A DNA stretch of 64,000 nucleotides from Actinomadura sp. KC06 (lineage in GTDB: Bacteria > Actinomycetota > Actinomycetes > Streptosporangiales > Streptosporangiaceae): assembly GCF_004348735.1 (NCBI RefSeq), contig NZ_SMKT01000025.1:1-64000 (forward strand), given 5' to 3'. A program made the position numbers and the translations under genes. Shown piece after piece: positions 49,707-59,200 of the stretch; the stretch's first letter is position 1; every line of letters starts with the position of its first letter. The notes below the pieces were generated by a model. That model made no database searches. It saw nothing but the letters and a program-made list of their open reading frames with translations, and had not been told where the DNA came from.

Positions 49707-52700
49707 TCAGCGGGCGGTGAGCAGGGCGCGCGCCTTCTCCCGCGACAGGGCGGCGCCTCCCGCGAACGCCGCCTCGTACGCGGCGTCGCCGATCAGCTCG
49801 CGGGCCCCGGCCGAGACGCGCGCCGTGTCCGGGTCCCCGGCGACCTGGACGCCCTGGAGCGCGGCCGCCGCCCCGAGCAGCGCCGCCGCGCGGCCGCCGT
49901 CGCCCTCCGCGACCGCCACGCCCGCCAGCCCGGCGCCCGCGAGCGACTGGTACATGAAGATCGGATGGTCGATCGACTTGTCGAGCGCCTCCAGGAACAG
50001 CTCCCGCCCCCGCGCGGGGTCGCCCTCGGCCAGCGCCAGCCAGCCCAGCCCGACCAGCGCCGAGCCCCGGACGGCGGCGGCGATGAACCGCTCGGAGGTG
50101 TAGCCGGTCAGCGCGGTCTCGTACAGCCGCTGCGCCCCGGCGAGGTCCCCGCGCAGCCGCGCCACCTCGCCGAGCCCCTGGTATCCGCCGGCGATCTTGT
50201 CGGGGGTGCCGGCCCGGTGGGCCATCCCGACGCCGCGCTCGAACTCGGCCCGCGCCGCGTCCAGGTCGCCGCCGAGGATGTGCACGAAGCCGCGCTGGTA
50301 GAGCAGGTCGGCCGTGTCCTCCAGCGCGCCGAGCTGCGCCATGAGCTCCAGCGCCTCGTTCAGCAGCGCGAGCGCGCGGCGCCGGTCGCCGCGCCGCCCG
50401 GCCGCCTGGGCGAGCGGGTCCAGCGAGTTGGCCGTGCCCCAGCGGTCGCCGCACTCCCGGAACCCGCGCAGGGCCTCCGCGCCCGCCAGCTCCATCTCCG
50501 CGACGTCGCCCTGGGCCTGGGAGAGGAACACGTCGCTCATCCGCAGCAGCGCCCGCGACCACGGGTCGTCCCCGACCTGCATGGCGAAGACCTCGTAGTC
50601 GGTGCGGTCGGGGCCCGCCGTCAGGGCCCACAGGACGATCGCCACCGGATAGGCCAGCGGGCGCTGGATGCGGCGCAGGAGCGCGTCGGCCCGGTCGAGC
50701 CACGCCACCGCGTGCTCGCCCGTGACGCCGCCCGCCACCGCCGTGGTGACGCACAGGACGTACTCCTCGTCGAGGCCGTCCGGCACGTCGTCGCCGATCG
50801 CCTCCAGCAGCTCCGACGCCAGCGGCGCGCCCTCGACGCGGCCGCGCAGCCACCAGTACCACGACAGCGACGCCGTCAGCCTCAGCGCGAGCGCCCGGTC
50901 CAGCCGGACGGACCGCCGCAGCGCCGCGTGCAGGTTCCCGTGGTCGGCGGCGAGGACCGCGAGCCATTCGAGCTGCTCGAAGCCCCGCAGATGGGGATCG
51001 GCGCGCTGGGCGAGCGCGAGGAAGTACGCCGCGTGCGCCCGCTCGAACCGCTCCGCCTCGCCCGCCTCGGCGAGCCGCTCCGCGCAGAACGCGCGGACGG
51101 TGTCGAGCATCCGGTACCGGGCGCCGTCGCTCTGCACCAGCGACTTGTCGGCCAGCTCGGCGACCAGCTCGTCCGCGTCGTCCAGATCGCAGACGCCCAC
51201 CGCCGCCTCCAGCGTGAACCCGCCCGCGAACACCGTCAGCCGCCGCGCGAGCGTCTGCTCCGCCTCGTCCAGCAGGTCCCAGCTCCACTCGACGACGGCG
51301 CGCAGCGTCCGGTGCCTCGGCGGGGCGCTCCGGTCGCCGCGCGACAGCAGCCGGAACCGGTCGTCCAGCCGCGTCGCGACCTCGCCGACGGGCAGCGACC
51401 GCAGCCGCGCCGCCGCCAGCTCGATCGCCAGCGGAAGCCCGTCGAGCGCCCGGCAGATGCCCACGACGGACGCGACGTTGCCGTCGTCCACCTCGAAATC
51501 CGGGCGCACGGCCGCGGCCCGGTCGAGGAACAGCCGGACCGCCGGATAGGCCGCCGCCTCGCCCGCGCCCGCCCCCTCGGGCGGCGGCTCCAGCGGCGGC
51601 AGCGGCCGCAGCGCCTCGCCCGTGATGCCGAGCGCCTCCCGGCTGGTCGCGAGGATCCGCAGGTCGGGGCAGGCGGTCAGCAGCCGGTGCGCCAGGTTCG
51701 CCACCGGGACGACGACATGCTCGCAGTTGTCGAGGACGAGCAGCATGCGCCGCCCGTCCAGGGCCGTGACCAGCCGTTCCAGCGCGTCCGGGTGCTCGCC
51801 GGGGACGGGCCGCATCCCGCCCTCGCGCAGCCCGAGCGCACCGAGCAGCGCCTTCACCACCTCGTCGCGGCCGGCGGGCGCGAGGTCGACGAAGCAGACG
51901 TCGCCGCCCTCCCGTCCCGCCGCCTCGACCGCCAGCCGCGTCTTGCCCGCGCCGCCGGGGCCGAGCAGGGTGACGAGCCGTCCGTCCGTGAGCATCTTGC
52001 CGACCCGGCGCAGCTCCTCCTCGCGTCCGACGAAGCTGGTGAGCTGCGCCGGAAGGTTCGCCCGGACGGCCTCGGCCCCGCCCATCTCGCCGCGCATCTC
52101 CCCGCGCAGGATCGCCAGGTGCACGTCGGCGAGCTCCCGCGACGGGTCGGCGCCCAGCTCCTCGGCCAGGACCCGCCGCCCGTCCTCGAACACCGCGAGC
52201 GCCTCCGCCTGCCGCCCGCTGCCGTGCAGCGCCCGCATCAGCAGCGCCCGCGCCCGCTCCCGCAGCGGCTGCGCGTCCACCAGGCCGCGCAGCTCCGCGA
52301 CCACCGTCCCGGCGTCGCCGGCGGCGAGCCGGGCCGCCGCGAGATCCTCGACGACCGCCGCCCGCTCCTCCTCCAGCCGCGCCGCCTGCGCCTCCGCGAA
52401 CGGGGCGCCCACGTCGGCCAGCGCGGGGCCGCGCCAGAGCCCGAGCGCCTCCTCGAAGGCCGCGGCCGCCGCGCGGTGCCGCCCGTCCGCCATCGCCCGG
52501 CGCCCGTCCCGCGCCAGCCGCTCGAACCGGTGGACGTCGACGTCATCGGCCGCGACCGCGATCCGGTACCCGGCCGGGAGGTTCTCGACCAGGCCCGCGT
52601 CGCCCAGCCCGCGCCGGAGCCGCGACACCTGCGACTGCAGCGCGTTGGCGGCCCCGCTCGGCGGCTCCTGCCCGTACAGGCCGTCGATGAGCCGCCCGGA

Positions 52701-52823
52701 CGGGACGACCCGGCCCGCGTCCAGCAGCAGCATCGCCAGCAGAGCCCGCACCGCGGGCCCGCCCACCGGCACGGCAGCCCCGCCGGAACGGGCCTCCACC
52801 GGGCCCAACACGCCGAACCGCAT
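49707..52823 (-). CDS. AfsR/SARP-family regulator with BTAD, NB-ARC and TPR regions
   Basis: 1038 residues from ATG 52823. An OmpR-like winged helix (MRFGVLGPVEARSGGAAVPV...ALQSQVSRLRRGLG) covers about 1-90, a bacterial transcriptional-activator domain about 95-240, an ATPase with Walker A LLGPGGAGKTRLAVEAA about 255-530, and a long TPR-like C-terminus. AfsR-type proteins activate antibiotic and development genes. It lies divergent to the M20 amidohydrolase with 122 bases between. Confidence 0.92.
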   Translation of the reverse strand: MRFGVLGPVEARSGGAAVPVGGPAVRALLAMLLLDAGRVVPSGRLIDGLYGQEPPSGAANALQSQVSRLRRGLGDAGLVENLPAGYRIAVAADDVDVHRFERLARDGRRAMADGRHRAAAAAFEEALGLWRGPALADVGAPFAEAQAARLEEERAAVVEDLAAARLAAGDAGTVVAELRGLVDAQPLRERARALLMRALHGSGRQAEALAVFEDGRRVLAEELGADPSRELADVHLAILRGEMRGEMGGAEAVRANLPAQLTSFVGREEELRRVGKMLTDGRLVTLLGPGGAGKTRLAVEAAGREGGDVCFVDLAPAGRDEVVKALLGALGLREGGMRPVPGEHPDALERLVTALDGRRMLLVLDNCEHVVVPVANLAHRLLTACPDLRILATSREALGITGEALRPLPPLEPPPEGAGAGEAAAYPAVRLFLDRAAAVRPDFEVDDGNVASVVGICRALDGLPLAIELAAARLRSLPVGEVATRLDDRFRLLSRGDRSAPPRHRTLRAVVEWSWDLLDEAEQTLARRLTVFAGGFTLEAAVGVCDLDDADELVAELADKSLVQSDGARYRMLDTVRAFCAERLAEAGEAERFERAHAAYFLALAQRADPHLRGFEQLEWLAVLAADHGNLHAALRRSVRLDRALALRLTASLSWYWWLRGRVEGAPLASELLEAIGDDVPDGLDEEYVLCVTTAVAGGVTGEHAVAWLDRADALLRRIQRPLAYPVAIVLWALTAGPDRTDYEVFAMQVGDDPWSRALLRMSDVFLSQAQGDVAEMELAGAEALRGFRECGDRWGTANSLDPLAQAAGRRGDRRRALALLNEALELMAQLGALEDTADLLYQRGFVHILGGDLDAARAEFERGVGMAHRAGTPDKIAGGYQGLGEVARLRGDLAGAQRLYETALTGYTSERFIAAAVRGSALVGLGWLALAEGDPARGRELFLEALDKSIDHPIFMYQSLAGAGLAGVAVAEGDGGRAAALLGAAAALQGVQVAGDPDTARVSAGARELIGDAAYEAAFAGGAALSREKARALLTAR

Positions 52824-52945
52824 GCCCCGATTCTCCCGCATCGCGACCCGCCCGCCGGACGGGCCGGAGGCGGACGGAAAGCGGGGGTTGGTGGGGCCCG
52901 GCGGCGATGTCATCCTGATCGTGGGCTTCGAGACGGGCGGTCCGC

Positions 52946-54145
52946 ATGATCTCAGACGGCGTCTCCCGGGCCGGCGCGGACCGGACCGGGGTGCTGCCGA
53001 AACTGCTGGACCTCCTGGACGCCGAGATCCCCGCCGCCGTGGAGCTGCGGCGCCGCCTGCACGCCGTCCCCGAGCTGGGCGCCCAGGAACACGCCACGAT
53101 CGCGCAGGTCGAGACCGGCCTCCCGGTCCCGGGGACGCCCTTCGCCGGCACCGGCCGCCTCGTCTCCGTCGGCCCCGCCGGACGGGACGCCGTGTGGGTG
53201 CGCGCCGAACTCGACGGCCTCGCCATGGAGGAACTGACCGGCTCGCCGCACGCCGCCTCCAACGGGCACATGCACGCCTGCGGCCACGACGTGCACCTCG
53301 CCGCCCTGACCGCGCTCGTCCGCGCCGCGCACCGCGTCCGGGACGCCCTCCCGGCCCGCCTGGTCGCGGTGTTCCAGCCGAGCGAGGAGCGGTCCCCGTC
53401 GGGCGCGCGGGCGCTGGTCGGCGATCCGGGCCTCGGCGCGGGCGTGCGGGCCGCGGTCGCCGCGCACGTCCACCCCGACCTGCCCTGGGACGGCCTCGGG
53501 ATCGAGCCCGGCGCCGTCAACGCCGCGGCCGCGGCGGCGCACATCGTCATCGAGGGGTCGGGCGGGCACGCCGCCTACCCGCACCTGGCCGCCGATCCCG
53601 TGCTGCCGCTGGCGCACCTGGTGGTCGCCCTGCACGGGCTCGTCGGACGCCGCGTCGACCCGGTGCGGGGCGCGACGCTGACGGTCGGGAGCGTCCGGGC
53701 GGGATCGGCGGAGAACGTCATCCCCAGAAGGGCCGAGGCGATGGTCACGATCCGCGCCCTCGACGAGTCCGACCAGGACCGGCTCTGCCGCGCCGTGACC
53801 GGGATGGCCGAGCACATCGCCGCCGCCCACGGCTGCACGGCGACGCTGGACTTCCCCAAGAGCGAGCCCGCCCTGGTCAACGACGAGCGGCTCGCCCGCA
53901 CGGCCCGCGCGCTCGCGGAGCGGGCGGGCTTCGGGATCGCGCCGCCGTGGAAGTCGTGCGGCGGCGACGACTTCGCGCACTACCGGGCCGTGTGCCCGGC
54001 GCTCATGATCTTCGTGGGCCTGCGGGGCGCGCCGGGCTTCGAGCCCGTCCCGCTGCACCGCCCGACCTTCCTGCCGCCGGACGACGCCGTCCGCGCCGTC
54101 GCACGAGCCCTGGCCGTCGGCTACGCGGCGGCCGCGACCGGTTAG
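52946..54145 (+). CDS. M20-family amidohydrolase
   Basis: 399 residues from ATG 52946. Metal ligands are visible in GHMHACGHDVHLAALTAL and VFQPSEERSPSG, with further ligands in AAHVHPD and LHRPTFLPP; the lid domain is at about 180-290. The family includes aminoacylases, hippurate hydrolases and carboxypeptidases. The substrate is unknown, and it may be controlled by the divergent AfsR-like gene. Confidence 0.9.
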   Translation: MISDGVSRAGADRTGVLPKLLDLLDAEIPAAVELRRRLHAVPELGAQEHATIAQVETGLPVPGTPFAGTGRLVSVGPAGRDAVWVRAELDGLAMEELTGSPHAASNGHMHACGHDVHLAALTALVRAAHRVRDALPARLVAVFQPSEERSPSGARALVGDPGLGAGVRAAVAAHVHPDLPWDGLGIEPGAVNAAAAAAHIVIEGSGGHAAYPHLAADPVLPLAHLVVALHGLVGRRVDPVRGATLTVGSVRAGSAENVIPRRAEAMVTIRALDESDQDRLCRAVTGMAEHIAAAHGCTATLDFPKSEPALVNDERLARTARALAERAGFGIAPPWKSCGGDDFAHYRAVCPALMIFVGLRGAPGFEPVPLHRPTFLPPDDAVRAVARALAVGYAAAATG

Positions 54146-54185
54146 GTCGCGGGCGCGCGGGCGGCTGAGCCGCGGGCGCGGTCGG

Positions 54186-56135
54186 CTAGGTCGCGGGCGC
54201 CGCCGCGTCCTGAGCGGGGCGCCGGAACACCAGCACCTTGAACAGCGGCACCGTCCCGATCGAGTGCGCGCCCACCGCGACGAGCCCGCGGCCCTCGGCG
54301 GACTCCTTCAGCTCCGCGAAGCTGAACGCGTCGCACATGTCCGGGTTGCCGGTGATGAAGCCGTCGGCGTACTCCTCCGACAGCCCGCTCGCGACCATCG
54401 AGTCGCGCCAGAGCCCGACCGCCCCGGCGGCGTCGACGCCCGTCTCCTCGTCCACCCCGAACGCGTCGGAGAAGACCAGGCTGCCGCCCGGACGCAGCCG
54501 CTTCACGCACTCGGCGAAGAACGAGTCGGCGCTCGCCCGCCCCGCGCCGTGGTCGAGCATGAAGTGCGCCACCAGCGACCCGAAGATCACGTCGTACTGC
54601 AAGTCGTCGCGCAGCCCCTGCCAGGCGATCTGCCGGAGCAGGTAGACGCGGGCGTTGACGTCGTCGCCCAGGTACTCGCGCGCCAGGTCGTGCATCTGCT
54701 CGGCCCGGTCGACGGCGTAGTAGTGCCCGACCGGCGGCAGGTCGCCGAGCGCCTCCGACGGCGCCCGCAGGTGCTTGATCCACGGCAGGATGCGGGCGGT
54801 CAGGCTGCCGGTGCCGTGCCCGAGTTCCAGCAGGTTCACCGGCTTGCCGGTGCCCTGGCGGATGTGCAGCACCTCCCGCGCGACCGCCGCCGCGCACTCG
54901 GAGATCATCTCGTTGTAGGACGGGATCCAGCAGCGGGCGTGCTGGTCGTACCGGTCGAAGTAGACGGGCGGGCGGCGCTCGGTCTGCTGCGTCCAGGACG
55001 CGTCCCAGTGGCCGATCCGGTGCTTGGTGAGCCAGGCCCGCTTGAGGCTGACGAAGTCGTCGGTGGGCCCGAACTCGACCGCGCCCTCCAGCACCGCGTT
55101 GTAGAACACCTTCGCGTTCTCGCAGCGGTGCTCGTCGTGCTCCATCACGAACAGCTGGTGGCCGGTGGAGTTGCGGCTGCGGCGGTACCCGCCGAAGGTC
55201 GCGTCGTCCTCGACGAGCAGCAGGTTCAGGCCGATCGACTCGCTGCTGAACGGATGCCTGGCGCGCCGGTCGATGTCGTCCTTGGTCGTCACGAAGATCT
55301 TGTAGTCCTTGTAGCGCTGCAGCTCCTTGCGCCAGGTGTCGATGTAGCGCGACAGCTCCGCCTCGCCCTCGAAGAACAGGCGCCAGTCGATGAGGAAGAT
55401 CCGCTCGCCGACCGGCGTGCTCAGGTCGGGCTTGTTCGACTTCCAGAACGGCTCGACGTCCTCGGTCAGGTCCGCGATCGCCTTGACCCGGATGTCCTTG
55501 TTCTTCTGCAGGGCGTTGAACATGCGCACGTAGTACTCGGAGTGCGCGGTGATGACGGACTGCCCGCCCTCCCGCACCGCCCCGGACAGCGCCCGGACGA
55601 GCCCGTCCATCAGGTAGAGGTGGGCGTGGTCGCCGGAGTGGGCGTCGAGGATCTGCTGGACGCCGCGCTGGAACTCGCCGCGGGCGCGGCGCAGCTCCCG
55701 GTGCCCCGGGCTGAGGACGCCGCTCTGCAGGCCGTCCAGCAGGCGGCGCAGGTCGGCCTCGAACCGCTTGAAGTTCGGCTCCCAGCTCGCGTCGCTCGGG
55801 TACCGCAGGTACTTCGGGGCGCCGAAGTCCTCCGGCAGGTCGCCCGAGTCCTCCTGCTTCAGCACGATCACCGGGATGTCGGCGCAGCGCGCGAAGCCGA
55901 CCTCGAACGCCAGGTTGGGACGTCCGGACGTGCCCTCCAGGATCATCAGGTCGCAGGCCTGGATCTGCTCCTCGATCTCCTGCCCGATGTTGCGGATGTG
56001 CTGCTGCTCGCTCCAGTCGTAGACGGCGCAGTCGCGCTCGCCGAGCTGCCGCTTGACGATGTCGAGGGCCTTGCGCAGGGCCTCGTCCTCTTGAACCTCC
56101 TGGGACCAGGCCAGGAACACTCGTGTGCGGTCCAA
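54186..56135 (-). CDS. TIR/nucleoside-deoxyribosyltransferase-like - unassigned domain - SAM methyltransferase protein
   Basis: 649 residues from a TTG at 56135, chosen because GGAGGG lies ten bases upstream; an ATG or GTG about 18 codons earlier has no ribosome site. Residues about 1-120 have a Rossmann-like pattern (TRVFLAWSQ, then CDLMILEGTSGRPNLAFEVGFARCADIPVIVL), with Glu78 in NLAFEVG placed like the catalytic glutamate of TIR or NDT enzymes. Residues about 120-420 are an alpha/beta region I cannot name. Residues about 430-600 are a class I methyltransferase (LLELGHGTGSLTARIL at about 436, YYAVDRAEQ, SLVAHFMLDHGAG). The gene is 113 bases after the helicase gene on the same strand. A TIR-type NAD-cleaving plus methylating effector in an immune-like locus is plausible but unproven. 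Confidence 0.7.
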   Translation of the reverse strand: MDRTRVFLAWSQEVQEDEALRKALDIVKRQLGERDCAVYDWSEQQHIRNIGQEIEEQIQACDLMILEGTSGRPNLAFEVGFARCADIPVIVLKQEDSGDLPEDFGAPKYLRYPSDASWEPNFKRFEADLRRLLDGLQSGVLSPGHRELRRARGEFQRGVQQILDAHSGDHAHLYLMDGLVRALSGAVREGGQSVITAHSEYYVRMFNALQKNKDIRVKAIADLTEDVEPFWKSNKPDLSTPVGERIFLIDWRLFFEGEAELSRYIDTWRKELQRYKDYKIFVTTKDDIDRRARHPFSSESIGLNLLLVEDDATFGGYRRSRNSTGHQLFVMEHDEHRCENAKVFYNAVLEGAVEFGPTDDFVSLKRAWLTKHRIGHWDASWTQQTERRPPVYFDRYDQHARCWIPSYNEMISECAAAVAREVLHIRQGTGKPVNLLELGHGTGSLTARILPWIKHLRAPSEALGDLPPVGHYYAVDRAEQMHDLAREYLGDDVNARVYLLRQIAWQGLRDDLQYDVIFGSLVAHFMLDHGAGRASADSFFAECVKRLRPGGSLVFSDAFGVDEETGVDAAGAVGLWRDSMVASGLSEEYADGFITGNPDMCDAFSFAELKESAEGRGLVAVGAHSIGTVPLFKVLVFRRPAQDAAAPAT

Positions 56136-56228
56136 CGTCTGTGCCCTCCGGGGTCGGCGTCCACGGCGCGTCTCAGGACACAGCATCACCGGCGGGGCGG
56201 CGTTCTTCTATGGCGTACGCCTCGTTCA

Positions 56229-56246
56229 CCGGCCTGTATCGGCCGG
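56229..56246. terminator. Short inverted repeat between helicase and TIR-like genes
   Basis: CCGGCC-TGTATC-GGCCGG forms a perfect six-pair hairpin three bases after the helicase stop. It could attenuate read-through, giving a lower level of the downstream protein. Confidence 0.4.
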
Positions 56247-56248
56247 GT

Positions 56249-59200
56249 TCAGGGGCCGATGTCAGCCGGGCGATCGGGCGTGATGCCGAGCGAGCCGAGC
56301 AGTGGCCAGAGCGAGGACATCGCGGCGTCCGGGTCGCGGTGGAAGACGCTGCCGCGGACGCGCCAGAACCGCCAGCCGAGCCGCTCCAGGACGGCCTGGC
56401 GGCGCAGATCGCCCTCCCACTGGTCGGGCCCGTGGAACTTGTCGCCGTCGCACTCGATCGCGAGCTTGTGGCCGCCGCCGCGCACGACCAGGTCGATGCG
56501 CAGGTTCCCCACGGGATGCTGCGGCGTGACGAGATAGCCGCGCCCCAGCAGCAGGCGCAGGACGCGGCGCTCGAACTCCGAGTCGCAGCGGGCCTCCAGA
56601 TCGCGGGCGAGGTCCGCGGAGCGCTGCCCGTCCGCGGCGTACCGGATGAGCCGGGCCCGCTGGTCCTCGGGGTGCAGCCGGTGCGGCTGGACGCTGTGGA
56701 ACACCCACATCTGGTCGCGGGCGCGGCTGGCGGCGACGTTGATCCGCTGCTCGTACCGCCGGGCGGTGAACGGCGCGCCCTCCCCGTCCGAGACGACGCT
56801 GATGAAGACCACGTCGCGCTCGTCGCCCTGGAAGCCGTAGGAGTCGCCGCAGCGCAGCAGTCGGCGCTCGTACTCCTCCGGGCCGAGCTTGCCCAGCAGC
56901 CGCTCGTCGATGAGCTGCGCCTGGCGCGACGTCCCGAGCAGGGAGATGACGCCCATCGTCCGGCCGTCGTAGGCGGGGTCGGCGCAGCACTGGACGACCT
57001 GGTCGACGACCGCGTCCGCCTCCGCCTCGTTGACGTTCCCGATCGCCAGGTCGCGGCGGACGCCGTCCGGAACGTGCACGGCCCGGACGGCGGGCCCCGG
57101 CAGCCGGACGGCGGACTCCTCCCGCAGCGGCTGGATCTCCCCGCCGTAGTAGTGCTGCGACGAGAACTCGATGATGCGCGGCAGGCGGCGGAAGTGCTCC
57201 CGCAGCCGCACCACGCCCGGGAACAGCCGCGCGGACGCGTCGTACAGGCTCGACTCCATGTCCAGCAGCATCGCGTTGGGGAAACTCGGCAGGTGGGTGC
57301 GGATGAGCTCGTCCACGCGGTCGCGGCGGACGCCCACGGCGGACGGGCTGATCTGCTTGTCGTCGCCCACCACCACGACCTTGTGCCCGAGGCCGAGCAG
57401 CCCGATGGCGAACACGTCGCACTGGCTGCTCTCGTCCACGATGACGACGTCGAACGGGGGAGCGGCGGCGGGGTCGAACGACTCCGCCACCCGGTAGTAC
57501 GGCATGATCCACACCGGGACCGCGCCCATCGCCTCCGGCATCAGCCGCCGCGCCTCCGCGCGCCACTTGTTCGCGTTGACGCCCGTGCCCTTGCCGATCT
57601 TGCGGAGGGTCTGCAGCCAGCCCACCAGCGCCTGCCGCTGCGTGTGCCCGAGGCCCCGCTTCATCGCGAGCCACGCGGACCGCCGCGTCAGCTCCAGGGT
57701 GAGGCGGCGCTGCTCGTCCCGGACCTCGTCCAGGCGCCGCTGCACCTGGCCGAGGTCGTCGGCGTCGATGATCGCGCGGAGCCAGGTCTCGGCCTGCCGC
57801 CACCGCCACAGCGAACCGAGCCGCGACGGGTCGCCGCAGCCGTCGCCGCCGGTCTCCAGGATGCGCCGCGCCCACTGCGGCGCGACGACCGCCAGCCGTC
57901 CGTGCAACTCGTTGAGCCGCGCCACCTGCGGACGCAACGCGGTCAGCCGTGACGCGGTCGCGATCGCGGCGTCCCAGGAGTCGGCGTCGTGGCGTTCCAG
58001 GGCGTTCACCAGGTCGGTCCAGAGAGGACTGGCGCCGTCCCGCGCGCGAGCCTCCCCTAGGAAAGCGGCCAGGGCGTCGAAATCCGCATGTACCTGCCGC
58101 TGCCGGACCCTCGCCTGCAACCCGCCGAGCACGGTGGCGAACCGGTGCAGATCGTCCGGGACGGGACGCGCCGGAACCGCGTCGTCCGCGATCACCCGCG
58201 ACAGCCGCGAACGCAGCCGCGGCCACTGATCGGTCTCCCAGGCCAGCGCGGCATGGATCTTCTGCGTCTCCGCGTCGATCCAGACCTCCACCGCCCCTTC
58301 ACCCGGCGGGACGGGCGCGCCGAGCGCCGCGACCAGCTCCTCGTACCACAGCCGGACGGCCGTCTCGCGCCGCCTGCGCAGCTCCGCGAACGCGGCGATC
58401 TTGTCGATGTCGGCGGCGCTCCGCGGCGGCTCGCCGTCCAGCCGCGTCGTCTTCAGGAACTGGGCGAGCCCGCGCTGCACCAGCGGCGACACCCGCTTGC
58501 CCTGGGCGAACCGCGCCCGCGCCTGCTCCAGCAGCGCGAGCGTCTCCCGGTAGGGCGCGGCCGACAGCTCGATCAGCGACCCGGCGATCGTGGCGCGCAG
58601 CCGCCCGCACTCCGCGGTGTCCTCGGACAGCCGCCGCGCGTGCCCGGTCCACAGCTCCCGCCACCGCGGATTCTGGACGACCTGTTCCCGCAGCCGCGCC
58701 ACCCACGGCTCCTGCAGCGCGGCGAGCGTCCGGGCGGCGTGCCCGCACTCCTCGGCCAGCGCCGCGAGCTCCTCCGGTCCGACCCCGTCGACACGGCCGA
58801 GGTCGGCGCCGTGCTCCTGGAGCCCGGCCAGGATCTCGCCGAGCCTGCGCAGCTCCTCCCACCGGGCGGTGAGGGCCGCGCCGGCGGGGAGCCGCCGGGC
58901 GGGCGGCAGGTCGAGCATCGCGGCGACCGCGTCCTGCCGCGCGATCCCGGCGGCGAGCGTGTAAAGCTCGGTGAGTTCGCGCACGTCCAGCGGGCATCCG
59001 GACGCGGTCGTGAGCGCGTCCGGGATTGTGGCGAACTCGTCCTCATGCTCGGCGAGCCATTCGGCGACCTCCGCCGCCGTCCGCCGGAACCCGCCGATCT
59101 CCAGGCTCTCCTGCTCGCGCGCCAGCGACTCGCGGAGCCGCTTGCGCAGCAGCGCCACGTCCCCCTGCACCTGGTCGAGCCTGTCCCGGAGCGCGGCGGT

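Noticed and set aside
54139-54200. Direct repeat CGGyTAGGTCGCGGGCGC around the stops of the amidohydrolase and TIR-like genes
   Set aside because: Two copies only, in extremely GC-rich sequence, one within each gene's end; probably a small duplication with no evident role.
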